From the NCBI GenBank assembly GCA_019749805.1, contig JAIEPH010000083.1:1-48849 (forward strand): DNA of 48,849 nt, written 5' to 3'. Source of the DNA: Mycobacteriaceae bacterium. Its GTDB lineage: Bacteria; Actinomycetota; Actinomycetes; Mycobacteriales; Mycobacteriaceae. Positions 1 to 7,271 of this stretch are shown one piece after another. Below the pieces are notes generated by a model. That model was not told the DNA's origin, did not search any database, and saw only the letters and a list, made by a program, of their open reading frames with translations. Numbering within the stretch: the first letter of the stretch is position 1; the number at the start of each line of letters is the position of its first letter. Both the position numbers and the translations under genes were made by a program.

Positions 1-203
1 AATGCAAGCCGTGTCCTGAGATTGGCGCCGGGAGCCGACCAACCCACCGTGTTGCCCTTCACCGACGTGCGTAACCCGAACGGGGTGGCCGTCGATAACA
101 CCGGGGCCGTCTACGTCACTGATTTCAATGCAAGCCGTGTCCTGAGATTGGCGCCGGGAGCCGACCAACCCACCGTGTTGCCCTTCACCGACGTGCGTAA
201 CCC
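1..203 (+). repeat. Exact 77-bp intragenic repeat, period 126 bp (1-77 and 127-203)
   Basis: Bases 1-77 recur without change at 127-203, one 42-codon blade later. The other blades have diverged at DNA level, so this pair looks like a recent unit duplication or conversion. The left copy touches the window edge and may extend beyond it. Confidence 0.95.
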
Positions 204-657
204 AGATGGGGTGGCAGTCGATGACGAAGGTGCCGTATACGTCGCGGACACCGGTAACCGCCGGGTGCTAAAGCTGGCCGCCGAGACCAACCAGCCGACA
301 GCACTGCCCTTCATCGGCCTCGCCTCCCCCGCTGGGGTAGCGGTTGATAGGGAAGGTGCCGTATATGTGGCCGATCCCCGCAGCATCCGGGTGTTGCGGC
401 TGGCCGCCGGATCAGACCAGCAGACCGCGGTGCCGTTCGCTGGCTTGCAAACGCCCCGCGGGGTGGGGGTCGACACGTCCGGGGGTGTCTATGCAACCGA
501 TCTCAGCACGGGCGTGGTGTTGAAGCTGATGCTCGGCACCGACCAGCAGACCGAGTTGCCCTTCCTCGGTCTCAGCGGTCCGTCTGGGGTAGCCGTGGAT
601 AAGACCGGCGCCGTATATGTTTCCGGGAGGCGTGTGCTCAAATTGCCGACATCCTGA
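1..657 (+). CDS. NHL-repeat beta-propeller protein, 3' part (5' end outside window)
   Basis: The frame is open from base 1, so the visible 218 residues are the C-terminal part of a larger protein. It holds five NHL-type units of exactly 42 residues, each with a GVAVD-x-x-GAVYV-x-D core followed by RVL(R/K)L and an LPF strand; GVAVD-type cores recur near residues 28, 70, 112, 154 and 196 of the visible part. Such units form a beta-propeller. The sequence resembles the extracellular sensor of mycobacterial Ser/Thr kinase PknD, but no kinase domain is in view, so it could also be a stand-alone secreted propeller. Two neighbouring units are identical over 77 bp. The protein ends after RRVLKLPTS. 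A PknD assignment is inference only. Confidence 0.85.
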   Translation, partial: NASRVLRLAPGADQPTVLPFTDVRNPNGVAVDNTGAVYVTDFNASRVLRLAPGADQPTVLPFTDVRNPDGVAVDDEGAVYVADTGNRRVLKLAAETNQPTALPFIGLASPAGVAVDREGAVYVADPRSIRVLRLAAGSDQQTAVPFAGLQTPRGVGVDTSGGVYATDLSTGVVLKLMLGTDQQTELPFLGLSGPSGVAVDKTGAVYVSGRRVLKLPTS

Positions 658-684
658 CCCGGTCGGCGGCCTGCAGGTGGACTA

Positions 685-698
685 CACCGGCGCCGGTG
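685..698. terminator. GC-rich palindrome between convergent genes
   Basis: A perfect 14-bp palindrome (CACCGGCGCCGGTG) lies between the stops of the NHL gene and the convergent membrane-protein gene, inside a looser pair CCGGTC (659-664) and GACCGG (705-710). There is no U-tract, so termination is only a possibility. Confidence 0.25.
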
Positions 699-998
699 CT
701 ACCTGACCGGATAGTCGACCAGCGAACGCCAGTAGTCCTCGGGGATCTCGACGTTCGATCGCATGGCGATGGCGAGTCCGGTCGCCATCGCGATACCGAG
801 TAGGCCCAGCCACAGGCCTGCCAGCGCGATGACGACCCACGCGATCGCGGTGACCGTCGGCCATGGTGAAAGCAGCACCAGCAGCGGGGCGAAGAAGAAC
901 CCGGTGCCGATGTACCACGCCGAACCGGCCCGATCGGCGATCAGCACGACGTGCAGCCATCGCGGGATCGGGCGGTCGACGGACGGTGCGGTCCGCAT
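699..998 (-). CDS. Small membrane protein, unknown function
   Basis: A 99-residue protein, MRTAPSVDRP to VDYPVR. Two to three hydrophobic stretches cover residues about 28-48 and 50-78 (GFFFAPLLVLL; AWVVIALAGLWLGLLGIA), so it should be integral to the membrane. The ATG at 998 was chosen because AGGAGA sits 6 bases upstream on the minus strand; longer readings of the frame run through the divergent regulator and lack support. It is divergent from the XRE regulator, with only about 110 bp between them, so it may be that regulator's target. No family was recognised. Confidence 0.75.
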   Translation of the reverse strand: MRTAPSVDRPIPRWLHVVLIADRAGSAWYIGTGFFFAPLLVLLSPWPTVTAIAWVVIALAGLWLGLLGIAMATGLAIAMRSNVEIPEDYWRSLVDYPVR

Positions 999-1045
999 GA
1001 TCGTTCTCCTATGCTCGACTGTCACCATGGACCCTCCCCGACCCG

Positions 1046-1075
1046 GGTAAGTGGCGCAATTACCTGACGAGTAAT
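1046..1075. promoter_or_regulatory. Three GTAA/TTAC half-sites in a divergent promoter
   Basis: GGTAA-N9-TTACC (1046-1064) overlaps ATTAC-N7-GTAAT (1059-1075), sharing the middle half-site. This gives three alternating half-sites between the membrane-protein gene and the XRE regulator gene. It is a plausible operator for the regulator; the assignment is inference. Confidence 0.4.
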
Positions 1076-1109
1076 CGCCACGGGTGCATCGGTGCGCGAC
1101 ACTGGGCCG

Positions 1110-1886
1110 ATGACGACCGCCGCTGTGCAGACGCCGCCGTTCGGCACGATGATGCGCGATTGGCGGCAGCGGCGGCGGCTGAGCCAGCTCGACCTGGCGA
1201 TCGAGGCCGACGTCTCCGCGCGCCACGTCAGCTTCATCGAGACTGGTCGCTCGAGTCCGAGCCGGGCGATGGTGTTGCGCCTCGCCGAGGTGCTTAACGT
1301 TCCGCTTCGCGAACAGAACCAGTTGTTGATGGCCGCCGGACTCGCCCCGGTCTACAGCGAGCGGTCCCTGCACGATCCGGACATGGCCGCCGACCGCGAC
1401 GGCGTCGAACGGGTGCTCAGCGCATACGACCCATTTCCCTGCGTCGTCGTTGACCGGGGTTGGCAGATTGTGCATGCGAACTCGGGTGCCGGTCTGCTGC
1501 TCGAGGGCGTCGCGCCGAGTCTGCTCGAGCAGCCGAACGCGCTTCGCATCTCGCTGCATCCCGACGGGCTCGCACCGCGAATTCGCAACCTCGCGCAGTG
1601 GCGCCACCACGTCATCGAGCGGCTTCGCCGCGAGGCCGCGATGAGTGGGTCGAGCGACCTGTCAGCGCTGCTGGCCGAAATCGAGGCCTTTCCAGGCGGA
1701 TTCGACGCAACCCACGATCTCGGCGGCGTCGCGGTGCCGTTGGAGCTCTACACCCAGCGGGGGCAGCTGCTCACCTTCCTGTCCACCGTGACGACATTCG
1801 GCACAGCGCTCGACCTGACCGCAGCCGAACTGTCCATCGAGGCGTTTCTGCCCGCCGACGATGCGACGGCCGCCGCGCTCCGGTGA
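1110..1886 (+). CDS. XRE-family regulator with MmyB-like ligand domain
   Basis: A 258-residue DNA-binding protein. Residues about 8-65 form a helix-turn-helix (RRLSQLDLAIEADVSARHVS, then FIETGRSSPS), typical of Cro/C1 proteins. The rest carries the fold and signature of the MmyB-like C-terminal domain: FPCVVVDRGWQIVHAN, then LRISLHPDGLAPRI and ending in an FGTALDLT-x-AELSIEAFLPAD stretch. That domain is PAS-like and thought to bind a small ligand, possibly a fatty acid. The ATG at 1110 starts MTTAAVQTPP; a GTG 18 bases upstream is the alternative. It is divergent from a small membrane protein, and three GTAA/TTAC half-sites lie between them, suggesting autoregulation. Confidence 0.88.
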   Translation: MTTAAVQTPPFGTMMRDWRQRRRLSQLDLAIEADVSARHVSFIETGRSSPSRAMVLRLAEVLNVPLREQNQLLMAAGLAPVYSERSLHDPDMAADRDGVERVLSAYDPFPCVVVDRGWQIVHANSGAGLLLEGVAPSLLEQPNALRISLHPDGLAPRIRNLAQWRHHVIERLRREAAMSGSSDLSALLAEIEAFPGGFDATHDLGGVAVPLELYTQRGQLLTFLSTVTTFGTALDLTAAELSIEAFLPADDATAAALR

Positions 1887-1928
1887 AATGCACATGGCGG
1901 ACCGTCAACCGCAATAGAGTCATCCGAC

Positions 1929-2354
1929 ATGGACAATCGACTTGTCGCGACGGTCGCCGTTGCGCTCGCCGCAGCAGCAGCAGCAGGGTGTTCAACGCCG
2001 CCGAGCGCACTCGGCGGCACCACCGCGAAGGTGACCATCGACGGCGAGAACGCCGCCGAAGCGCAAGCCGTGGTGTGCTCGCAGACCGGGTGGATGTGGA
2101 ACATCAAGACCCCCGGTGAGCCGACGAAACTGACGGCGTTCCTGAACAGCGAGGGCGGCGACGTCACGGTCCAATCCGTCGATTTCCGCGATCTCGGCGG
2201 GTTCACCGGAACGTTCTGGGACGGCCGTGTCGGCAAAGCCGAGGTGACCGGCCAGGGCGGAAAATTCACGATCACCGGCGAGGCCGACGGTTCGTTCAAG
2301 GACAATCCGAGCAATGCTGTGACGGCGACGTTCCGTATCGAAGCCAACTGCTGA
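1929..2354 (+). CDS. LpqH-like (19-kDa antigen family) lipoprotein
   Basis: A 141-residue precursor. A short n-region is followed by an Ala-rich h-region and lipobox A-A-G-C, with the lipidated Cys at 21. The mature part matches the pattern of mycobacterial LpqH: KVTIDGENA, one Cys in AVVCSQTG, then VQSVDF, GGKFTITGEADG and a terminal FRIEANC. In LpqH the two late cysteines form a disulfide, and both are present here. It should be anchored to the outer face of the membrane and be a TLR2-type lipoprotein. LpqH is about 159 residues, so this is a shorter paralogue. A coupled NTF2-fold gene follows 2 bases after the stop. Confidence 0.82.
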   Translation: MDNRLVATVAVALAAAAAAGCSTPPSALGGTTAKVTIDGENAAEAQAVVCSQTGWMWNIKTPGEPTKLTAFLNSEGGDVTVQSVDFRDLGGFTGTFWDGRVGKAEVTGQGGKFTITGEADGSFKDNPSNAVTATFRIEANC

Positions 2355-2356
2355 CC

Positions 2357-2731
2357 GTGGTACACCCCTTCCGCGCGGCCATCGAAGCCAGAGATCTCGA
2401 AGCAGCGGTCGCCCTGCTCCGCGAGGACGTGGTCTTTCGCAGCCCTGTCGTCTTCACTCCGTACGAAGGGCGAGAGGCCCTGAGGCAGATCCTCGCCGCG
2501 GTCATCGACGTTTTCGAGGACTTCCGCTACATCCGTGAGATCGGTGCCGACGGTGCGGCCGACCATGCCCTGGTGTTCGAGGCCAGGGTGGGCGACAAAC
2601 AAGTGCAGGGCTGCGACTTCATCCACGTCGACGCCGACGGCGTGATCGACGAGTTCACCGTCATGGTGCGGCCCCTGCAAGCCATGCTCGCGCTGGCCGA
2701 GGCGATGAAGGCGCGACTCGCCGCAGGTTAG
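2357..2731 (+). CDS. NTF2-like (SnoaL-fold) protein
   Basis: A 124-residue single-domain protein with the SnoaL/NTF2 layout: helix FRAAIEARDLEAAVALLRED, then VVFRSP, YEGREALRQIL and sheet strands (DHALVFEARVGDKQVQG; FIHVDADGVIDEFTVMVRP). Members include isomerases, cyclases and ligand-binding proteins, so the fold alone does not give the substrate. The start is GTG, 2 bases after the LpqH-like stop, with no separate ribosome site, so translation is probably coupled. It is one of four NTF2-fold proteins in the window. Confidence 0.8.
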   Translation: MVHPFRAAIEARDLEAAVALLREDVVFRSPVVFTPYEGREALRQILAAVIDVFEDFRYIREIGADGAADHALVFEARVGDKQVQGCDFIHVDADGVIDEFTVMVRPLQAMLALAEAMKARLAAG

Positions 2732-2733
2732 AT

Positions 2734-2750
2734 AACTGGTCTTACCACTT
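2734..2750. promoter_or_regulatory. FadR/GntR-type operator
   Basis: AACTGGTCTTACCACTT contains TGGT-N3-ACCA (2737-2747), the classic core of FadR-subfamily GntR operators, and resembles the Escherichia coli FadR site. It lies 33 bp before the regulator's ATG, as expected for autorepression. Confidence 0.6.
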
Positions 2751-2783
2751 GACCTCTGGCCACTTGCCTGGCACTGTGGCGGT

Positions 2784-3506
2784 ATGGCCCTTCAACCGGT
2801 GAACCGACGCTCGGTGCCCGAGGACGTGTTCGAACAGATCGTCGCCGAGGTGCTCAGTGGCGAAATGCAGCCCGGGGAATCGCTGCCCAGTGAGCGCAGG
2901 CTCGCAGAGGTGCTCGGGGTCTCGCGGCCCGCCGTGCGCGAGGCGCTCAAGCGCCTCACCGCGGCAGGTCTGGTCGAGGTGCGCCAGGGCGACGCCACCA
3001 CGGTGCGCGACTTCCGTCGCCACGCCGGCCTCGACCTGCTGCCCCGTCTGCTCATCCGTGCAGGCGAACTCGATGTGTCCGTGGTGCGCAGCATCCTGGA
3101 GACCCGTTTACACAACGGACCGAAAGTCGCCGAACTCGCCGCCCAGCGGCGTATTCCCGAACTCGCCGAAATTCTCGATGAGGCATTGCTTGCCCTGGCC
3201 GGCGAGACCGACCCCGTCGAGCGGCAGCGGTGCGCACTGACGTTCTGGGATCACATCGTCGACGGCGCGGACTCGATCGCATTCCGGTTGATGTACAACA
3301 CGCTTCGCGCAACCTACGAGCCCGCGTTACCTGCCCTCGCCGCGGTCATGGCCGACGAGGTGGGCCGTCCGCAGGCCTACCGCGAGTTGGCCGATGCGAT
3401 CTCCGCTGGCGATTCTGCGCGGGCCAGACAAGCCGCACACGACCTACTCGAACCCGCTACGACCTCGCTCCTGTCCGCCCTCGATGACCTCAAGGACCAA
3501 CCATGA
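2784..3506 (+). CDS. FadR-subfamily GntR transcription regulator
   Basis: A 240-residue protein. The winged helix covers residues about 10-75: QIVAEVLSGEMQPGESLPSE, RRLAEVLGVSRPAVREALK and LVEVRQGDATTV are the GntR hallmarks. The helical C-terminal effector domain follows (ILETRL, then ALTFWDHIVDGADSIAFRLM and LADAISAGDSARARQAAHDL), of the FCD/FadR kind, usually binding an acid or acyl-CoA ligand. A FadR-type palindrome sits 33 bp upstream. The stop overlaps the hydroxylase start by ATGA, so the two are translationally coupled and the regulator probably controls the downstream lipid-modifying enzyme as well as itself. The effector is unknown. Confidence 0.92.
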   Translation: MALQPVNRRSVPEDVFEQIVAEVLSGEMQPGESLPSERRLAEVLGVSRPAVREALKRLTAAGLVEVRQGDATTVRDFRRHAGLDLLPRLLIRAGELDVSVVRSILETRLHNGPKVAELAAQRRIPELAEILDEALLALAGETDPVERQRCALTFWDHIVDGADSIAFRLMYNTLRATYEPALPALAAVMADEVGRPQAYRELADAISAGDSARARQAAHDLLEPATTSLLSALDDLKDQP

Positions 3507-4177
3507 CCACCGCCGCCGCACGTACCGCACGGAAGAAGATGACGCTGCGCGACGCCGCCCGACAATTCCTCAAGTACCCCTCCCCCTGGATGATTGGCAC
3601 CGTCCTTGTCGGTGCGGTGGTCGCGCGGGTCATCGTCGGCGACTGGCAGCTCACCGACGCCGTCGTGCCACTGGCGATCGTGGCGGTGTTCCCATTCTTC
3701 GAGTGGATGATCCACGTGTTCATCCTGCACTGGCGCCCGAAACGGGTGGGCCGGCTCACGATCGACCCGCTGCTGTCCAGGGAGCACCGCGCCCACCACG
3801 TGGACCCGCGCAGCCTCCCCCTGATCTTCATCCCTTGGAGATCGCTTGCGACATGGGTACTTCCGCTCGCAATCGGAACTGCTCTGCTGGCGTTCCCCCG
3901 GCTCGGGATGGGCCTCACATTCCTGGTGTGCATCGCAGTGGCCGGGCTCGTCTACGAGTGGACCCATTACCTGATCCACACCGATTACAAGCCCAAAACC
4001 GCTGTCTATCGGTCGATTTGGCGCAATCATCGCAATCACCACTTCAAGAACGAGCACTATTGGTTCACGGTCACCAGTTCCGGAACCGCAGACCGCGTGC
4101 TGCAGACGTACCCGGACCCGGCCGCGGTGGAGAACTCACCGACTGTGAAGAACCTGCACGCCGACGTACCGGCGTAG
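3503..4177 (+). CDS. Fatty acid hydroxylase / sterol desaturase superfamily membrane protein
   Basis: A 224-residue membrane di-iron enzyme. The eight-histidine pattern is visible: EWMIHVFILHW (near 72), REHRAHH (near 93), EWTHYLIH (near 152) and RNHRNHHFKNEHYWFTV (near 174). Hydrophobic segments lie at about 28-48, 52-75 and 112-152. The family inserts oxygen or a double bond into acyl chains, sterols or carotenoids with O2 at a di-iron centre. It is preceded by a coupled FadR-type regulator, which suggests a fatty-acyl substrate; that is inference. The last 40 residues (VTSSGTADRVLQTYPDP) are typical of a mycobacterial subgroup. Confidence 0.88.
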   Translation: MTTAAARTARKKMTLRDAARQFLKYPSPWMIGTVLVGAVVARVIVGDWQLTDAVVPLAIVAVFPFFEWMIHVFILHWRPKRVGRLTIDPLLSREHRAHHVDPRSLPLIFIPWRSLATWVLPLAIGTALLAFPRLGMGLTFLVCIAVAGLVYEWTHYLIHTDYKPKTAVYRSIWRNHRNHHFKNEHYWFTVTSSGTADRVLQTYPDPAAVENSPTVKNLHADVPA

Positions 4178-4184
4178 CGAGACG

Positions 4185-4922
4185 TTACGCCTCGACGATG
4201 ATCGGATCGCCGATCCGGACCGTGTTGTAGTACCAGTCCGCGTTGTCCGGGCTGAGGTTGATGCAACCGTGGCTGACATTCTCATAGCCCTGGGAACCGG
4301 TCGACCACGGCGCGCCGTGCACGTAGACACCGCCCCACGTGACACGCACCGCGTCGTAGACGGTGAGCTTGTAACCCTCCGGATCGTCCAGTGGGATGCC
4401 GATCGTGCGCGAATCCATGATCACCACCGATTGCTTCTCGAGTGCGGTGAAGTTTCCGGTCGGTGTCGCGAACCCGTACTTGCCCATCGACGCGGGCATT
4501 TCGCGCATGACCTCACCATCCACGCTGACGGTGAAGGTGTGATTGCTGATGCTGGCGACTCCGACAGTGGCCGACCCGGTCTGGAAATTCGCCTTCGTGC
4601 CATCGACGGACAACGCAATCGTGCTGTGCGCCGGCCAGAACTCCGTCGGATTCCATTGCATGACATGGTCATTGAGCCAGCTGAACTCACCCGCAGGCGT
4701 GTCCGTTGACGTGATCTCGAGGCTGCGCTCTGCCGCCGCGCGATCCGCGATACGCCCCGCGAAGGTCACGGTGACCGGATGCGCCACACCGACTGTCATG
4801 CCGGACGGCGAGATGCTGACCACGTCAGTCGGAGTGGAGACACCGGCGGACACGGTCGCAACGGACCCTGACAGGGCGGCAACCATGACGGCGATCACGG
4901 CCACGAATCGAAGCTTCAGCAC
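4185..4922 (-). CDS. L,D-transpeptidase (LdtMt1/Rv0116c-like)
   Basis: A 245-residue exported enzyme that makes 3-3 cross-links in peptidoglycan from tetrapeptide stems and is the carbapenem target. It has an N-terminal signal segment (residues about 5-28, ending SAG), one bacterial Ig-like domain (about 30-115) and a YkuD catalytic domain. The active site is complete: His202 in HGAPW, then SHGCINLS with His218 and catalytic Cys220. The size and single Ig domain match LdtMt1 (about 251 residues) rather than the two-Ig LdtMt2. The start is GTG at 4922 with AGGA 7 bases upstream. It is convergent with the hydroxylase, 7 bp apart. A 27-codon ORF ends just upstream. Confidence 0.93.
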   Translation of the reverse strand: MLKLRFVAVIAVMVAALSGSVATVSAGVSTPTDVVSISPSGMTVGVAHPVTVTFAGRIADRAAAERSLEITSTDTPAGEFSWLNDHVMQWNPTEFWPAHSTIALSVDGTKANFQTGSATVGVASISNHTFTVSVDGEVMREMPASMGKYGFATPTGNFTALEKQSVVIMDSRTIGIPLDDPEGYKLTVYDAVRVTWGGVYVHGAPWSTGSQGYENVSHGCINLSPDNADWYYNTVRIGDPIIVEA

Positions 4923-4926
4923 ACTT

Positions 4927-5010
4927 TCATCCTAGTTCGTCCGGGAGAGTCAGCGAGGTAGCCGCAAGTTCCACGGGCCGCCGCATGTCGTCACCTACGT
5001 TGTTTTCCAT
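4927..5010 (-). CDS. Possible 27-codon leader ORF before the L,D-transpeptidase
   Basis: On the minus strand an ATG at 5010 opens a 27-residue frame (MENNVGDDMR to LPDELG) whose TGA ends 4 bases before the transpeptidase GTG. Its end contains the transpeptidase's AGGA ribosome site, so translation of it could affect that start. It has no clear ribosome site of its own and may be chance. Confidence 0.2.
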   Translation of the reverse strand: MENNVGDDMRRPVELAATSLTLPDELG

Positions 5011-5045
5011 GTCGACAGATCATCGAATCCGCCGCTCAGAACGTT

Positions 5046-5663
5046 TCAAACGGCATCGATTCGCGCCGGTGTCGCGAGCCGGTTCACTGCCAGCAACGCA
5101 TAGCCGACGGCGAGCACACAGCCACCCAGCACACTGACGTTGAGCAGCACCGTAGCCTCGCCGACGCCGGCGGGATCCAGGAAATAGTAGGGCGCGCGGC
5201 GGCCGGCCTCGTTGAGAATCACGACAGCCACAACGACATAGAGCGCGGGATACGCCAGCCAGGCCACCGGATGCCACCAGTGCACCCGTCCCTGCCCACG
5301 CCCGACGAGCAGCCAGTCGCTGAGCGCCAGGACCGGCACGACGACGTGCAGCAGGAAATTCGCGACCGTGTAACCCATGCTCCGTTCCGTCAACAGCAGA
5401 TTCCACACGACTCCGGCGATCAAGACATAGAGCACCACTGCTCCGCGGAGCCCCACCCGGGCGTCAGCGCGTGGCGAGACCAGGGTCCACAGGTAATACG
5501 CCGCGGCAAGGATGTTGACCTGATAGGTGAAGGTGATCAGCCGCCACGTCACGCCAGAACGCGAGGAAAGCTCGACGACGACCATCGCGATGAGCACCGC
5601 GGCCACGATCGAGACACGCAGCACCAGACGCAGAAAAGCGGGACCGGTGACAGATGCCGTCAC
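5046..5663 (-). CDS. Pr6Pr family integral membrane protein
   Basis: A 205-residue protein with about six membrane spans, starting with RLVLRVSIVAAVLIAMVVVE and ending in LLNVSVLGGCVLAVGYALLA. Conserved features of the Pr6Pr/FAR-17a-like family are visible: ITFTYQVNILAAAYYLW, a mid-protein histidine (NFLLHVVVPVLALSDWLL), WWHPVAWLAYPALYVV and PYYFLD. Function in bacteria is not established. The start is GTG at 5663, overlapping the stop of the upstream DUF7159 gene by GTGA, so the two are translated as a coupled pair. Confidence 0.85.
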   Translation of the reverse strand: MTASVTGPAFLRLVLRVSIVAAVLIAMVVVELSSRSGVTWRLITFTYQVNILAAAYYLWTLVSPRADARVGLRGAVVLYVLIAGVVWNLLLTERSMGYTVANFLLHVVVPVLALSDWLLVGRGQGRVHWWHPVAWLAYPALYVVVAVVILNEAGRRAPYYFLDPAGVGEATVLLNVSVLGGCVLAVGYALLAVNRLATPARIDAV

Positions 5664-7048
5664 TGAGGCGGCAGCAGCGGCGGCGCCTCCGGTGGCGGCG
5701 CAGGGGCGTCGGGCGGCACTGCAGCGGCTTCGGGCAGCGGCGCGGGCGGAGCGCCCGGTGCCGGAGGTGCCCCCGCGGCGGCGGGCACGGGTGCCTGTGC
5801 GGGGGCCTCGTCGTTCCCGCCGATGTTCGACAGCCGATCCTTGATCCGGGTCAGCAGACCGCGGCGCTGCTGCACCGGCGTCGGCTGCGCGGGGACCAGA
5901 CCCGGTGCGGGCGGCACGGCTGCGGGCGGCAGCGCTTCGATCGGGGCGACGGGCGGGGGCAACACCGGAGCCTCCGGAGCCGTGGCGTCGGTTGGGGCCG
6001 CCGACGGCATGCCGTCGGCCGGCAACGTCTCGGGAATGTCGGCAGGGGCGGCCTCGGGCGGGGCCACCTCGATGGGTGGCGCTTCCGGCGGAGAAGGCGC
6101 CGCTGCGACCGGAATCGGGACGGCCGCGCTCGGCGCGGCGGGGAGGGCGGCACGGACGGCGGCCGACGCGACGTCAGGGGACGTCTTGGCCGCGGGCCGT
6201 GGCTCTGGCGCAGCGATGTCCCGCTCTGGCGTCACCTCGAGGCTGACGGCCACGGACACCGAGACGACGAAGGTCACCGCACCGGCGACGAGCATGGCCA
6301 GTGGGCCGGTCGTACCGAGCTGCCTGCGGCGCTCGCTCGGCGCCCGCTCAGCGACACGGCCGATCTCGATGACCTCCGCGTTGTGCGCTGACGCGAGCGC
6401 GGCACCCCTGGCCAATGCGAGCTCGGATTCGGCCGGAACGAATGCCGGCACCCCCAAGATGTCCTCGAGCCGCGGCACGACGCCGTGGAGTTCACTCCCC
6501 GAACCGACGACGACCAACGCCTCAGGGCGCCAGTCCGCCCGCGTGAAGACGGCACTCAACCACCGAAGCAACGCCTCTTCGGTGTCGATCCCATGGTTGA
6601 CGGCAGTCTGCACGGCGCCCTCGCCCGAATGAACGATCAGTGTGATCACCGTTTCGGGCTCGATCACACACACCGCGGTCACGTCGTATCCGATGACCTC
6701 CGCGATTCCCCATGCCAGGGCTTCCGTCGCCTCGGGCAGCCGGATGGGCACGACGTTGTCGAAACCGCGGTCGTTCAACGACTTCAACAGCAATGAGGCC
6801 TCAGCGTCGGCCCCCTCACTCCACGTCACACCAATCGAGTGCAAGCGCTGACCACGGGTTGCCGCGATCGCCTCGGTCCGCAGCACGGCCGCGGCCGCCT
6901 TCTCCGAGGTGTCAAACGGCGTCGCGTGCCGACCGGAAACGATTTCGAAGGCTTCGCGGTCGACCGTCGAACCGTCGGCGTCCTGCCCCTCGACGAGCAC
7001 GAGACCGACGGCGGACGGCGTCACCGATAAGCCGAGTACGGCGTCCAT
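5660..7048 (-). CDS. DUF7159-type protein with Pro/Ala-rich tail (Rv0312-like)
   Basis: About 462 residues. The first 250 or so resemble an actin/Hsp70-like fold found in mycobacterial DUF7159 proteins: MDAVLGLSVTPSAVGLVLVE at the start and VVVGSGSELHGVVPRLEDIL in the middle. A single membrane span follows (LGTTGPLAMLVAGAVTFVV), then about 170 residues very rich in Pro, Ala and Glu that probably lie outside the membrane. The ATG at 7048 is preferred because GGAAGGG lies just upstream; a second ATG 21 bases earlier is possible. It overlaps the Pr6Pr gene by 4 bp. Rv0312 of M. tuberculosis is the remembered relative; function is unknown. Confidence 0.78.
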   Translation of the reverse strand: MDAVLGLSVTPSAVGLVLVEGQDADGSTVDREAFEIVSGRHATPFDTSEKAAAAVLRTEAIAATRGQRLHSIGVTWSEGADAEASLLLKSLNDRGFDNVVPIRLPEATEALAWGIAEVIGYDVTAVCVIEPETVITLIVHSGEGAVQTAVNHGIDTEEALLRWLSAVFTRADWRPEALVVVGSGSELHGVVPRLEDILGVPAFVPAESELALARGAALASAHNAEVIEIGRVAERAPSERRRQLGTTGPLAMLVAGAVTFVVSVSVAVSLEVTPERDIAAPEPRPAAKTSPDVASAAVRAALPAAPSAAVPIPVAAAPSPPEAPPIEVAPPEAAPADIPETLPADGMPSAAPTDATAPEAPVLPPPVAPIEALPPAAVPPAPGLVPAQPTPVQQRRGLLTRIKDRLSNIGGNDEAPAQAPVPAAAGAPPAPGAPPAPLPEAAAVPPDAPAPPPEAPPLLPPQ

Positions 7049-7098
7049 ACCACCCTTCCGGACGTCCATCTGTTCGGGGTGACCTTACCCGCGCCCAC

Positions 7099-7112
7099 GT
7101 GAGCTGGCTCAC
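7099..7112. promoter_or_regulatory. GTGAGC-TG-GCTCAC inverted repeat in divergent spacer
   Basis: The 223-bp spacer between the DUF7159 gene and the peptide transporter holds a 14-bp inverted repeat with 6-bp perfect arms, and a second one, CGATCGG-N-CCGATCG, near 7229-7248. Either could be an operator or part of a leader hairpin. No regulator is adjacent. Confidence 0.25.
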
Positions 7113-7271
7113 CGGGCGGGGTCCCGGCGGCCGCGCGAAGGTCTTCATACCTGCTCGGCGGTGTGCTTTACCGACGAAAGGCACTGCACGTTCGTTGCTG
7201 CGGCTTTGCCCGCGCGCCGGGCTGTTTCGATCGGTCGGCCCGATCGGGTCCCGAGTGGCAGGGTGACGCCC

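Noticed and set aside
1..657. CRISPR-like array from the regular 126-bp repeats
   Set aside because: The repeats are an open reading frame with a 42-residue NHL period, and spacers are not unique short sequences.
1748..2680. 310-codon minus-strand frame across the LpqH-like and NTF2 genes
   Set aside because: Spans three plus-strand genes with recognisable motifs; no ribosome site or family pattern.
5654..6391. 245-codon plus-strand frame rich in Gly and Arg
   Set aside because: It mirrors the Pro/Ala-rich tail of the DUF7159 protein; composition is explained by the opposite strand.
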